This document shows, in pieces, positions 33,505 through 42,810 of a stretch of DNA of 64,000 bases (its first letter is position 1; every line of letters starts with the position of its first letter). The notes beneath the pieces are model-generated. The model was not told the origin of the DNA. It saw nothing but the letters and a program-made list of their open reading frames with translations, and made no database searches. This DNA is from Sphingomonas sp. KR3-1 (GTDB taxonomy: Bacteria > Pseudomonadota > Alphaproteobacteria > Sphingomonadales > Sphingomonadaceae): contig NZ_JBDZDQ010000002.1 of NCBI RefSeq assembly GCF_040049295.1, positions 863,415-927,414 on the forward strand. Reading direction: 5' to 3'. The translations under genes were made by a program, and so were the position numbers.

Positions 33505-34707
33505 ATGCGCTTTCCATCGCCCGGCCGCGGCTTCATCCTCCTCTACGCGCTGGCCTATGCGGGCATGTTCGTCAGCTTCATGCCGTTCGTCATGGTGCTG
33601 CTGCCGCTCAAGGCCGCGCAGGCGGGCGGGGGGCATGCGGTGCAGTTGCTCAGCGCCGGGGCGCTCGGCGGAGCGGCGATCGCGAGCATCGCCAACATCG
33701 TCTTCGGCGCGCTCAGCGACGGCACGCGGCGCCGCAAGGGCACGCGGCGCCCCTGGGTCCTGGCCGGGCTGGCGCTGCTCGCCGGCTCCTATGGCCTGTT
33801 GCTGATCGCCGCCGATCCGCTGAGCCTGTTGCTCGCGGTGCTGTGGATCCAGATCGGCATCAACATGATGTTCGCGCCGATCGCCGCGGTGATGGCGGAC
33901 GAGATACCCGACGAACAGAAGGGCCTGGTCGCCGGGCTCACCGGCATCGCCCATCCGATCGGGGCGATGTCGGCGGTGCTGGTCACGCTGCCCGGGCTCG
34001 GTGGCGATGCGACGCGCTATGCCTTGCTGTGCCTGTTGTTCATCGCGCTGATCGCGCCGTTCCTGGCCTTTGCCCGCGAAGGCGCCGCGCTTCCTCCGGC
34101 GCCGGCCCAGCCGCAGCGCGAGCAGCGTCGCTTCGACTTCCTGCTCGCCTGGGCCTCGCGCATCCTGTTCCAGGTCGCCGGCAACGGCCTGTCGACCTAT
34201 GGCTTCTTCTACTTCCTGTCGGTGCTCGACCGCGAGGACATCAGCAAGACCAGCGTCGAGGCCAACCCGATCGTCGCGACGATGACGGGATCGACGATCG
34301 TCGCGGTGCTGCTGACCCTGCTCGCCGGCCGGCTCTCGGACCGGATGCTGCGCCGCAAGCCGTTTCTTGCGGCGGGTGCGGTCGGGATGGCTGCCGGCTT
34401 GTCGGTCATGGCCTTCGCCAGGAGCTGGGGCGTCGCGGCGATCGGCCATGCGCTGGCGATGTCCGGGCTCAGCGTGTTCCTCGCCATCCATTCGGCGATG
34501 GCGATGCAGCTTCTGCCGACGCCCGCGCATCGCGGCCGCGACCTGGGCATCCTCAACCTCACCAACACGCTGCCGGCAATGGTCGCGCCGCTGCTTGCGC
34601 TCGCGCTGGCGCCGGAGAAGACGGGCTATACGCTGTGGCTGCTGATCCTGGCGGCGGGCACGCTGGCCGGAGGCGCGGTCGCGCTGTGCATCCGGACGCA
34701 GGACTAG
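33505..34707 (+). CDS. MFS transporter, probably sugar uptake
   Basis: 400 residues from the ATG at 33505, about 12 membrane helices. The loop 2-3 motif GALSDGTRRRKGTRRPW is typical of MFS and of GPH-like sugar carriers, and the corresponding second-half loop is GRLSDRMLRRKP. It lies 34 bp after the LacI gene and probably ends the transcript. It should carry the mono- or disaccharide produced by the glucosidase across the inner membrane. The exact sugar and proton/sodium coupling cannot be told. Confidence 0.88.
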   Translation: MRFPSPGRGFILLYALAYAGMFVSFMPFVMVLLPLKAAQAGGGHAVQLLSAGALGGAAIASIANIVFGALSDGTRRRKGTRRPWVLAGLALLAGSYGLLLIAADPLSLLLAVLWIQIGINMMFAPIAAVMADEIPDEQKGLVAGLTGIAHPIGAMSAVLVTLPGLGGDATRYALLCLLFIALIAPFLAFAREGAALPPAPAQPQREQRRFDFLLAWASRILFQVAGNGLSTYGFFYFLSVLDREDISKTSVEANPIVATMTGSTIVAVLLTLLAGRLSDRMLRRKPFLAAGAVGMAAGLSVMAFARSWGVAAIGHALAMSGLSVFLAIHSAMAMQLLPTPAHRGRDLGILNLTNTLPAMVAPLLALALAPEKTGYTLWLLILAAGTLAGGAVALCIRTQD

Positions 34708-34735
34708 GCGCGTATCGCTTCAAGACTGTTGGCAA

Positions 34736-34843
34736 AGCTGATCCCCGGCGAAAGCCGGGGCCCAGTTGCGATGTCGGTCGAGAGGTTCGACCGCCCAATT
34801 TGATGCGCCGATACTGGGCCCCGGCTTTCGCCGGGGATCAGCT
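34736..34843. repeat. REP-like paired palindrome (30-bp perfect inverted repeat)
   Basis: The arm at 34736-34765 and its exact reverse complement at 34814-34843 are separated by 48 bp. Each arm itself folds as CCCCGGC-GAAA-GCCGGGG, a 7-bp stem with a GNRA tetraloop on one strand. It lies between the ends of convergent genes (MFS transporter and lipoprotein) and could also act as a bidirectional terminator. Related elements lie at 43831, 57853 and 59653. Confidence 0.85.
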
Positions 34844-34887
34844 CGTGAGGTGGTCGGAGCGGGCTTAAGCCCATCCCCTTCAGAAGT

Positions 34888-35187
34888 TTACTGCGCCGGC
34901 TGGCCTTCGCTGGTGTTGCGATCGACCTTGGCAGTCATGCCCGTCGCATCGGCGTCGTCCTGCGTCTGCGCGTCGGGCGCGAGGTCGGCGACGGGGGGCG
35001 GGGCGCTGGCGTTGGTCATCGTCGGCGTCGCGGTCGGCTCGGTGATCGTGACGTTGGTCAGGTTCTCCGGCTCGCCGATGTTCGCGACGATCGTCTCGTT
35101 GACCTGCGTGTCATCGGTCTTGCTGCCCGAGCAGGCGGCGAGCGCCAGGCCGGCAGCACCGACCAGCGCGAAACTACGGATCTTCAT
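34888..35187 (-). CDS. Small lipoprotein of unknown function
   Basis: 99 residues. The signal peptide ends in a lipobox (LALAAC, Cys19), so it should be lipid-anchored. The mature part is low-complexity, rich in Thr, Asp, Asn and Pro, with no recognised domain. It follows the L,D-transpeptidase gene by 18 bp on the same strand, which suggests one transcript and a role near the cell wall or outer membrane. Confidence 0.75.
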   Translation of the reverse strand: MKIRSFALVGAAGLALAACSGSKTDDTQVNETIVANIGEPENLTNVTITEPTATPTMTNASAPPPVADLAPDAQTQDDADATGMTAKVDRNTSEGQPAQ

Positions 35188-35205
35188 GTCCTATTCCCCT
35201 TTTTC

Positions 35206-36702
35206 TCAACGTGCGGAAACGGCAGCCGCGGTAATCGCGGAGCGTTTCTCGATCTTTGCCGCGAGATCCTTGTCCCAGCCATAGGGATCGCCGCGGAAGT
35301 TCACCGTGCCGTTCGCGTTCGCAAAGGCGGTCCAGTAGAGCAGGTACACCGAGACCTGATCCTGCTCCTGCAGGCTCACGCGCAGGGTGTCGCCCTTGGC
35401 GAGCGCGGCGTTGATCTGCTCGGGCTGCCAGTTCGGATCGTTGCGCAGCAGCAGCTGCGCCAGCGGGCCCGGCTTCTCCAGCCGGACGCAGCCGTGCGAG
35501 GCGAGCCGGCTGAAGCTCGAGAAGGTCGACTGCGAGGGCGTGTCGTGCAGGTACACGGCATAGGGGTTCGGGAAGTCGAACTTGTAGCGGCCGAGCGCGC
35601 TCTTCGGGCCGGGCTGCTGCTGCAGACGGCGGTTCGCGCCGGTGCCGATGATCTTGTAGCCCTGCGCCTTCAGTGCCGCCTCGCCCTTGGGCCACAGTTC
35701 CTTCTCGGCGATGCCGGTCGGCACGTTCCAGGGCGGATTGAGCACGATCGAATGGATCTTCGACTGGAGCATTGGCGTCTCGTTGCCGGGACGGCCGGTG
35801 ACCGCCTTCATCGACGCGATCGGGGCGTCGCCCTCGAACACGGTGAGCACGGCGGCGGCGATGTTCACCTGGATGCGCTTGGCGGGAAGCTCGCTCGGCA
35901 GCCAGCGCCAGCGCTCCATGTTGGCGATGATCTGGCCGACCCGGTCCTCGGCCGGCACGTTGAGTGCGGCGAGCGTGCCCGAGGAAACCACGCCGGTGGG
36001 GTTGAGGCCGTAGCGCCGCTGGGCGCGGACGACCGCGTCCTTCAGGTCGCCGTCGAACTTGTCGCCGGCGGCGGCCACCTGGCCGTCTTCCACCGAGAGC
36101 CGCTTGCGCAGCGCCGCGACGCGCGGGCCGCTGGCGCCCTGGGCGAGGTCCGGCCCCGCCGCGAGCTTCTGCCAGCCGCCATTGGCGACGATCTTGCGAT
36201 AGGTGACCAGGCCGAGCTGGAGCGTGTCGTACCCGGCCCAGGGCGGCGGCAGCTGGCGCAGCCAGGCGCCGACGCGGTTCTGGCGCACGGCCTCGGCAAA
36301 GGCGGGCAGGGGATCATAGGCGGCGGGGCGCAGGCCCCAGTTGGGATCGAAGTCGGCCTCGGCGAGGCGGCCCGAATGGACCGCGCGGGCATAATCGAGC
36401 GCGGCACGCACCAGCGCTTCATTGTCCTTGAAGCTTGGCGTCGGGTCGCCGACGCGGCGCAGCCCCTGCGCGAAGCCCGCCTCGGTGAGGATCGGCGCGA
36501 GCTCGGCCGCCTGGGCGGCGCTCAGCACCGGCAGAACGACCGGCGGGTTGGGGACGAACGGCGGCACGGGCACTTCCTGGAGCGCCGGCGTCGGGCTTGC
36601 CTGGGGCTTTACCTGCTGCGCCACCACCGGCGCCGCGATCCCGGCAAGCATTGCGGCCCAGGCAGCCCGGCGAGCCACACGGCCCGAAAACAACTTCGTC
36701 AC
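35206..36702 (-). CDS. L,D-transpeptidase of the YcbB/LdtD type
   Basis: 498 residues from a GTG at 36702, which lies 8 bp after AAGGAG; a TTG at 36708 is too close to that site. Signal peptide ending VVAQ. Order: scaffold domain (~60-190), peptidoglycan-binding domain (~195-260, RVAALRKRLSV), catalytic YkuD domain with the invariant SHGCVRLEKP motif. It makes 3-3 crosslinks in peptidoglycan or attaches proteins to it, in the periplasm. Its gene is divergent from a sugar permease and is followed by a small lipoprotein gene. Confidence 0.92.
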   Translation of the reverse strand: MTKLFSGRVARRAAWAAMLAGIAAPVVAQQVKPQASPTPALQEVPVPPFVPNPPVVLPVLSAAQAAELAPILTEAGFAQGLRRVGDPTPSFKDNEALVRAALDYARAVHSGRLAEADFDPNWGLRPAAYDPLPAFAEAVRQNRVGAWLRQLPPPWAGYDTLQLGLVTYRKIVANGGWQKLAAGPDLAQGASGPRVAALRKRLSVEDGQVAAAGDKFDGDLKDAVVRAQRRYGLNPTGVVSSGTLAALNVPAEDRVGQIIANMERWRWLPSELPAKRIQVNIAAAVLTVFEGDAPIASMKAVTGRPGNETPMLQSKIHSIVLNPPWNVPTGIAEKELWPKGEAALKAQGYKIIGTGANRRLQQQPGPKSALGRYKFDFPNPYAVYLHDTPSQSTFSSFSRLASHGCVRLEKPGPLAQLLLRNDPNWQPEQINAALAKGDTLRVSLQEQDQVSVYLLYWTAFANANGTVNFRGDPYGWDKDLAAKIEKRSAITAAAVSAR

Positions 36703-36816
36703 TCGCAAATCTCCTTCGCGGCCGCCCTAAGCCGGGCGACCTGAATCGCCGATTGCTATTAAGCCAAAGCCGGGGCACGTGGCGAGGGCGGATTTTACAG
36801 AATCCGCCGGGGCGCC

Positions 36817-36836
36817 TTGACAGTGGCAACGTTGTC
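36817..36836 (+). promoter_or_regulatory. Putative promoter -35 box with LacI-type operator in the spacer
   Basis: A perfect TTGACA (36817-36822) is followed two bases later by the near-palindrome GGCAACGTTGTC (36825-36836). This resembles the operators at 23545 and 46112. A repressor bound here would block the promoter of the permease gene at 36902. The -10 box is not obvious. Confidence 0.55.
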
Positions 36837-36901
36837 GGACCAGGTTCCGCGCAAACGCCTGCCGGAGAAGGACGGGCGAACGTCCGCAGGGGAGAGTTAT
36901 C

Positions 36902-38233
36902 TTGGCATCCGCACGTTCCACGCAGACGACGCTGGCCTTCGCCGCCGTCACTACGCTTTTCTTCGCCTGGGGCTTCATCACCTCGCTGGTCGATCCGCTG
37001 GTCGCCGCGGTGAAGGGCATCTTCACGCTCGAGGACTGGCAGGCCCAGGCGATCGCTTCGGCCTATTTCGCCGCCTATTTCTTCATGTCGCTGCCCGCGG
37101 CGCTGCTGATCTCGCGCTTCAAGGCAGTGCCCTCGATCCTGATCGCGCTCGTGACGATGATCGGCGGCTGCCTGATCATGCTCGCCGCGGCCAATGCCGC
37201 CAATTACTGGCTCGTGCTGCTCGGCCTGTTCGTGCTGGCGAGCGGCATCACCGTGCTCCAGGTGGCGGCCAACCCGCTCGCGGCGGCGCTCGGCACTCCC
37301 AAGGGCAGCCATTTCCGCCTGGTGCTCAGCCAGACCTTCAATTCCTTCGGCACCTTCCTCGGCCCGCTGCTCGGCGCGCATCTGTTCCTCAAGGGCGTCG
37401 AGGTGAAGGCCGGCACCGTGATCACGCCGGAGATTCGCGCCGAGGCGCTGCACGGCATCGATTCCGCCTATTTCTGGCTCTGCGGCCTGATCGCCGCGCT
37501 CGCCGTGTTCTTCTTCCTCAGCCGCCGCGTCGTCACCGAGGCCGCGCCGGCACCGGCCTCGACCGCGGGGCTGCTCTCGGCCTTCTCGTCCAAATGGGCG
37601 TTGTTCGGCGGCCTCGCCATCTTCCTCTATGTCGGCGCGGAAGTGTCGATCGGCACGCAGATGGCGCTGTTCCTCAATTCCAATGCGATCTGGGGCCATT
37701 CGGACGCGGCGTTCAACGTGCCGCTGCTCGGCTATCTGATGGGCAGCGACGGCGTGCCCGGCGTCTCGCTCCAGGAAGCCGGCAAGGCCGTGGCCTTCTA
37801 TTGGGGTGGCGCGATGGTCGGCCGTGCGATCGGCTCGGCGCTGCTCGCCCGCTTCAACGCGGCGCGGCTGCTCGCATTGTTCACCGCGATCGCCGCGGCG
37901 ATGTGCGTCTATGTCTTCGTGGTCGGCGGCGTGACCGCGGGCTTCGTCGCGCTGGCGATCGGCCTGTTCAACTCGATCATGTTCCCGGTGATCTTCACGC
38001 TCACGCTCGAGCGTTCCACCGCCAGCGAGGAATCGACCTCGGGCCTGCTCTGCACGGCGATCGTCGGCGGTGCGGTGTTGCCGCCGCTCGTCGGCCTGGT
38101 CTCCGGCGCGCATGGCTACAGCTTCGCGCTGATCGTTCCGGCGCTCTGCTATGTCGTGCTGTGCCTGTTCGCGATCGCGGCGGGCAAGGCGCCGGTGGTT
38201 CGCGCCGAAGGCGAGATGGCATCGGTGCACTGA
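36902..38233 (+). CDS. FHS-family sugar permease (FucP/GluP type MFS transporter)
   Basis: 443 residues from a TTG start six bases after GGGGAGAG. The start of helix 1 reads FFAWGFITSLVDPL and the loop after helix 4 has LQVAANPLAAALG and RLVLSQTFNSFGTFLGP, all typical of the fucose/glucose-galactose:proton symporters. About 12 membrane helices. The second half contains YVGAEVSIGTQM, another family mark. It probably brings in glucose or galactose freed by the GH3/GH97 enzymes. It leads the second sugar island and carries a LacI-type operator. Confidence 0.92.
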   Translation: MASARSTQTTLAFAAVTTLFFAWGFITSLVDPLVAAVKGIFTLEDWQAQAIASAYFAAYFFMSLPAALLISRFKAVPSILIALVTMIGGCLIMLAAANAANYWLVLLGLFVLASGITVLQVAANPLAAALGTPKGSHFRLVLSQTFNSFGTFLGPLLGAHLFLKGVEVKAGTVITPEIRAEALHGIDSAYFWLCGLIAALAVFFFLSRRVVTEAAPAPASTAGLLSAFSSKWALFGGLAIFLYVGAEVSIGTQMALFLNSNAIWGHSDAAFNVPLLGYLMGSDGVPGVSLQEAGKAVAFYWGGAMVGRAIGSALLARFNAARLLALFTAIAAAMCVYVFVVGGVTAGFVALAIGLFNSIMFPVIFTLTLERSTASEESTSGLLCTAIVGGAVLPPLVGLVSGAHGYSFALIVPALCYVVLCLFAIAAGKAPVVRAEGEMASVH

Positions 38234-38248
38234 GGGGAAAGCCGTTCA

Positions 38249-38289
38249 CTTGCCGCCGGACCCCCGGTTCTCACCCGTCCGGCGGCAAG
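38249..38289 (+). terminator. Hairpin after the sugar permease, possible terminator
   Basis: CTTGCCGCCGGA (38249-38260) and TCCGGCGGCAAG (38278-38289) form a perfect 12-bp stem with a 17-base loop, 15 bp after the permease stop. There is no T-tract, so it may pause or protect the RNA rather than terminate. The rest of 38234-38486 holds no gene that I can support. Confidence 0.5.
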
Positions 38290-38486
38290 GAAACGAACTG
38301 GTGCGCGGTACGCCGTAGAAACCCGGCCCGTCATCCGCGCACAATGCCTGGCCGATCCACTAAACGGCCGCGCGCACGGGAACTTGCGGGCGCCATCTGA
38401 TAAAATGTCGTCGCCCTCGCGGCGCTTTCGCGGGCCCGGGCAGGGCGCTAGGGTGCCGGGACCTTGCCAGACCGGAGACGCCTGAG

Positions 38487-39209
38487 ATGCCGATCGTCCG
38501 CCGTAGGTTCCTTGCCGGCACCTTGCTGCTCCCCGTCGCCGTCCAGGCCGATCAGGCGCAGGAGAGCTGGGAGGACAAGCACCAGCGCCAGCTCAAGGAA
38601 GACTGGCCCTGGCTCGGCCGCTATGCCGCGGACAATCGGAAGCTGATCGCCGCGGGGCAGAAGGTCGACATCGTCTTCATGGGCGATTCGATCACCGAGG
38701 GCTGGCAAAGCAAGCACCCCGCCTTCTTCACCCCCGGCCGGATCTGCCGCGGCATCGGCGGGCAGACATCGCCGCAGATGGTGCTGCGCATGATGGCCGA
38801 CGTGATCGCGCTCAAGCCCCGGCTCGTCCACATCATGGCCGGCACCAACGACATCGCCGGCAACACCGGCACGATCAGCATCGCGCAGAGCTGCGACAAT
38901 TTGCGCATGATGACCGAGCTCGCCCAGGCGAACGGCATCCACGTGCTGCTCGCCTCGGTGCCGCCGGCGGACCATTTCCCCTGGCGCCCCGGCCTCGCGA
39001 CGGTCGAGCCGATCCGCGCGATCAACCGGTGGCAGGCGAGCTATGCCCGCCGCGCCCGCGCGACCTTCATCGACTATACCGGCGTGCTCGGCACGGCGGC
39101 AGGCGGGATGAAGCCCGGCCTGGCCTCGGACGGCGTCCATCCCACCGAAGCGGGGTATGCCGCAATGGAAGCCGTGCTCGCGCCGGTGCTGAAGGCGCAC
39201 AAGGCGTGA
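38487..39209 (+). CDS. Exported SGNH/GDSL-type hydrolase
   Basis: 240 residues. Short leader with RRRFLAGTLLLPVAV (Tat-like or Sec). SGNH blocks: block I MGDSITEGW (Ser nucleophile), block III AGTNDIAGN, block V SDGVHPTEAGY (Asp and His). Family members remove acetyl or other acyl groups from sugars or lipids. Located in front of a GH97 gene whose GTG start overlaps its stop by four bases (GTGA), it probably deacylates a glycan before GH97 acts. Confidence 0.88.
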   Translation: MPIVRRRFLAGTLLLPVAVQADQAQESWEDKHQRQLKEDWPWLGRYAADNRKLIAAGQKVDIVFMGDSITEGWQSKHPAFFTPGRICRGIGGQTSPQMVLRMMADVIALKPRLVHIMAGTNDIAGNTGTISIAQSCDNLRMMTELAQANGIHVLLASVPPADHFPWRPGLATVEPIRAINRWQASYARRARATFIDYTGVLGTAAGGMKPGLASDGVHPTEAGYAAMEAVLAPVLKAHKA

Positions 39210-41161
39210 GGCTGGCGCTTGCCGCGCTCGCGCTGCTCGCCGCGGCGCCCGCTTCCGCGCAACAGGTGCTCACCGCCGCCTCGCCCGACGGCAGCAACCG
39301 CATCGCGATCCAGCTCAGCGGCTCGGGCACCCCGGTCTATGCCGTCTCGCGCGGCGGCAGCCTGGTGATCACACCGTCGCCGATCCTGCTCGACCTCGAT
39401 GTCGATACCCTCGGCTATGGCCTGGCGATAACCGGTTCGGAGACCGCCAGCGCCGATACGCGCTACCCGATCGTCGCGGGTGCCGCCGCGGAGGGCCGCG
39501 ACCACTACAACCAGCTCACCGTCCATTTCCAGGAGAAGGGCGGGGCGAAGCGCAGGATGGATGTGGTGCTGCGCGCCTATGACGACGGGGTGGCGTTTCG
39601 CACCGTCGTGCCGGTCCAGCCGCAGACTTCGGCGGCGATCGTCCGCTATGAGCGCACCGGCTTCTATTTCCCCACCAGCTACAAATGCTGGGGCTTCAAC
39701 GTCGGCAAGTTCGGCTCGAGCCACGAAGGCGAGTTCGACCCCGTCGACGTGCCGCATTTGCGCGACCACAATCTCTTCGACGTGCCCTTCGCCTGCGAGA
39801 CCGGCAAGGCCGCCTTCGCGATCGCCGAGGCCGACCTGCTCGACTTCGCCGGCATGTACCTCACCGGCCGCGGCGATGGCGGGCCCGGGCTGCAGGTCAA
39901 GCTCTCGCCCTCGCTCGACGACTATCGCATCGCCGTGCACACCCGCGTCGGCAGCCCGATCGTCACCCCCTGGCGCGTGGTGATGCTCGCCGACCAGCTC
40001 GGCAAGCTCAACGAGAGCACGCTGATCTCCAACCTCTCCACGCCGAGCCGGATCGAGGACACCAGCTGGATCAAGCCCGGCCTGACCAGCTGGGACTGGT
40101 GGCACGGTCCCTCGATTGCCGCACTCCCCGGCCAGCGCAGCACCACCGCGGTGGCCAAGGCGCTGATCGACTTCGCCGCCGCCAATGGCCTGCCCTACAC
40201 GATGATCGACGAGGGCTGGTATGCCGGCGCCGGCGGGGGCGGGGTGCGCCGACCGGGCGTCGACATCACCAAATGGTCGGAGACGATCAACCTCCAGGAA
40301 GTCTCGGACTATGCCAGGTCCAAGAAGGTCCGCCTCTGGCTATGGACGCACTGGCAGGCGCTCGACGAGCAGATGGAGGACGCGCTCACCGAATATGAGA
40401 AGCTCGGCATCGCTGGGATCAAGGTCGATTTCATGGACCGCGACGACCAGTGGATGGTCAACTGGTACACGCGTCTGCTCGGCGCGGCGGCGCGCCACCA
40501 TTTGATGGTCGATTTCCACGGCGCCTATCCGCCGCGCGGGCTGGTGCGCACCTGGCCCAATTTCATGACGCAGGAAGGCGTGATGGGTGCCGAGTACAAC
40601 AAGTGGAGCCGGCGCGTGACCTCGCGCCACAATGTCATGCTCGCCTTCACGCGCGGGCTGATCGGCCCGATGGACTATACCCCCGGCGGCTTCCGCAACG
40701 CGACTCCCGAGACCTTCCGCATCCGGAATGACCTGCCCTTCGTCCAGACGACACGGGCGCATGGCCTGGCGATGTATGTCGCGTTCCTGTCACCGCTCGG
40801 CGCAGTCGCGGACAGCCCGGACACCTATGCCGCCAGCCCCGCCGGCTTCGACTTCGTCAAGGCGGTGCCGACCAGCTGGGACGAGACTCGCTATCTCGCG
40901 GGCGATACCGGGGAATATATCGTCCTCGCCCGCCGCAAGGGCAGTCGCTGGTTCCTCGGCGCAATGAACAGCGAGACTGCGCGGACGGTGGCCGTGCCGC
41001 TCGGCTTCCTCGGCAGGAAGGGCGCGGCGATGCGGCTCTGGGCCGATGGCGACAAGCCCGATGCGCCGGCGTTCGCCGAAAGGCGCGTCGCCGACGGCGA
41101 AACGCTCACGCTGAACCTCGCCGCCAATGGCGGGGCGGCGGCGATATTCTCCGAGAAATAG
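39206..41161 (+). CDS. Glycoside hydrolase family 97 (SusB-like)
   Basis: 651 residues from the GTG at 39206. Signal peptide RLALAALALLAAAPASAQ. Order: GH97 N-terminal beta-sandwich (~20-280), catalytic barrel with TMIDEGWYAG, GIKVDFMDRDDQWMVNWY and MVDFHGAYPPRGL, and a short C-terminal domain. Members are calcium-dependent exo alpha-glucosidases or retaining alpha-galactosidases; the KVDFMDRD aspartate is the kind of nucleophile seen in the retaining branch, but I cannot settle the mechanism. Translationally coupled to the SGNH hydrolase. Confidence 0.9.
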   Translation: MRLALAALALLAAAPASAQQVLTAASPDGSNRIAIQLSGSGTPVYAVSRGGSLVITPSPILLDLDVDTLGYGLAITGSETASADTRYPIVAGAAAEGRDHYNQLTVHFQEKGGAKRRMDVVLRAYDDGVAFRTVVPVQPQTSAAIVRYERTGFYFPTSYKCWGFNVGKFGSSHEGEFDPVDVPHLRDHNLFDVPFACETGKAAFAIAEADLLDFAGMYLTGRGDGGPGLQVKLSPSLDDYRIAVHTRVGSPIVTPWRVVMLADQLGKLNESTLISNLSTPSRIEDTSWIKPGLTSWDWWHGPSIAALPGQRSTTAVAKALIDFAAANGLPYTMIDEGWYAGAGGGGVRRPGVDITKWSETINLQEVSDYARSKKVRLWLWTHWQALDEQMEDALTEYEKLGIAGIKVDFMDRDDQWMVNWYTRLLGAAARHHLMVDFHGAYPPRGLVRTWPNFMTQEGVMGAEYNKWSRRVTSRHNVMLAFTRGLIGPMDYTPGGFRNATPETFRIRNDLPFVQTTRAHGLAMYVAFLSPLGAVADSPDTYAASPAGFDFVKAVPTSWDETRYLAGDTGEYIVLARRKGSRWFLGAMNSETARTVAVPLGFLGRKGAAMRLWADGDKPDAPAFAERRVADGETLTLNLAANGGAAAIFSEK

Positions 41162-41211
41162 GTTCTGAACTCGGACAATTACGGATAGCATCTCCCGAAA
41201 GGAGAGGGACG

Positions 41212-41655
41212 ATGCGGATCACGCGAAGGGATGCCTGTATTGCGGCGGCGGCGTTGCTGTGCGGCTGGGGCGCGAGCGCGCTGGCGCAGCAACAGGCAGT
41301 GCTCGGCCCGGCGGTGTGGGACTGGAACCAGCTGGCGGTCCAGAAGACCGATGTCGGCGAACTCCGCAGCCTCGTCCGCCAGCCCACCGCCACGCTCGCC
41401 GAGCTCGAGATGCACATCACCACGCTCAATCCGGGCCTCGCCTCGCACCCGCCGCACCAGCATCCGAACGAGGAGTTGGTGATCATCGACAAGGGGACGG
41501 TGGAGACGCTGTCCGGCGGCAAGTGGCAGCGGCTCGGCCCCGGCTCGGTGATCTTCAACGCGTCCAATGCGCCGCACGCGCTGCGCAATGTGGGCGACAC
41601 GCCGGCGACCTATCACGTGGTCAACTGGAAGACCGCCGCCACCCCGGCGCAGTAG
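41212..41655 (+). CDS. Exported cupin-domain protein
   Basis: 147 residues. N-terminal leader with RRDACIAAAALL, ending SALAQ. Cupin metal-site motif 1 is HPPHQHPNEE with three His and a Glu, and motif 2 has NAPHALRNVG. A single-domain metal-binding cupin; substrate unknown. It sits 50 bp after GH97 and 9 bp before an exported oxidoreductase, so it probably takes part in sugar or sugar-acid modification in the periplasm. Confidence 0.8.
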   Translation: MRITRRDACIAAAALLCGWGASALAQQQAVLGPAVWDWNQLAVQKTDVGELRSLVRQPTATLAELEMHITTLNPGLASHPPHQHPNEELVIIDKGTVETLSGGKWQRLGPGSVIFNASNAPHALRNVGDTPATYHVVNWKTAATPAQ

Positions 41656-41664
41656 GAGGCACGC

Positions 41665-42810
41665 ATGGACCGCCGCTCGATCCTCGGCATTGCCGGCATC
41701 GCCCCGCTGCTCCCGGCCGAACTGCGCGCCCAGTCGCAAGGCTCGGGCAACGCGCCGTCGGAGAATGCCGCGCCCGCCGGGCCGGAGCCGGGCGTCCGGC
41801 ACCGCGTCGATTTCGGCGTGATCGGCCTCGATCATGCGCACATCTATTCGATGACCGACGCGATGATCCGCGGCGGCGGCGTGCTCAAGGCGTTCCATGC
41901 CGCTGATCCGAAGCAGGTCGATACCTTCCGCAAGCGCTATGGCAACGCCGTGAAGCTCGCCCGCAGCGAGGACGAGATACTCGAGGACAAGGGCATCAAG
42001 CTGATCGTCGGCGCCCCGATCCCCGATCTCCGCGCCCCGCTCGGCATCAGGGCGATGCGCGCCGGCAAGGATTATCTCGGCGACAAGCCCGCGATCACCA
42101 GCCTCGCCCAGCTCAGCGAGGTTCGCCAGGCGATCGCCGAGACGAAGCGCAAGTTCGCGATCATGTATTCCGAGCGTCTGGAGGTGCGCGCCGCCGTCCA
42201 TGCCGGCGAGCTCGTCCAGCAGGGCCGGATCGGCAAGATACTCCAGACGGTCAACCTCGCGCCGCACCGCATCGGCACCGGTCGCCCCGACTGGTTCTGG
42301 GACAGGGCGCGCTATGGCGGCGTCCTCACCGATATCGGCAGCCACCAGGCCGAGCAGTTCCTGTTCTACACCGGCTCGCGGACCGCGCATGTCGTTGCCG
42401 CGCAGACCGGCAACTTCCACCACCCCGACAAGCCCGGCTTCGAGGATTTCGGCGACATGATGCTCACCGGCGACGGTGGCACCGGCTATGTCCGCGTCGA
42501 CTGGTTCACGCCCGACGGGCTGCCGAGCTGGGGCGACGGACGGCTCTTCATCCTGGGCACCGAGGGGTATATCGAGCTCAGGAAATATGTGGACATCGCC
42601 GGCCGGCCCGGCGGCAATCATCTCCTGCTCTGCGACAAACAAGGTGTGCGCTACGTGGATTGTTCGAAAATGCCCTTGCCCTTTGGTCCCCAGTTCATCG
42701 CCGATCTGGTCGAGCGGACCAGCGTTGCGCAGGACCAGGACCAGGCGCTGCTCGCGGCCGAGCTGGTGCTGACCGCGCAGCAGAACGCCACGCGCCCGGT
42801 GACCGCATGA
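41665..42810 (+). CDS. Gfo/Idh/MocA-family oxidoreductase with export leader
   Basis: 381 residues. The leader (MDRRSILGIAGIAPLLPAEL) has twin arginines and resembles a Tat signal, as in the exported glucose-fructose oxidoreductase of Zymomonas. The Rossmann part begins VDFGVIGLDHAHI, in which the usual GxGxxG is altered. YLGDKPAITS corresponds to the family's EKP motif, here DKP. The C-terminal domain contains the GGVLTDIGSHQAEQF motif. Probably an NAD(P)-dependent sugar oxidoreductase with a tightly bound cofactor. Overlaps the next gene by ATGA. Confidence 0.85.
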   Translation: MDRRSILGIAGIAPLLPAELRAQSQGSGNAPSENAAPAGPEPGVRHRVDFGVIGLDHAHIYSMTDAMIRGGGVLKAFHAADPKQVDTFRKRYGNAVKLARSEDEILEDKGIKLIVGAPIPDLRAPLGIRAMRAGKDYLGDKPAITSLAQLSEVRQAIAETKRKFAIMYSERLEVRAAVHAGELVQQGRIGKILQTVNLAPHRIGTGRPDWFWDRARYGGVLTDIGSHQAEQFLFYTGSRTAHVVAAQTGNFHHPDKPGFEDFGDMMLTGDGGTGYVRVDWFTPDGLPSWGDGRLFILGTEGYIELRKYVDIAGRPGGNHLLLCDKQGVRYVDCSKMPLPFGPQFIADLVERTSVAQDQDQALLAAELVLTAQQNATRPVTA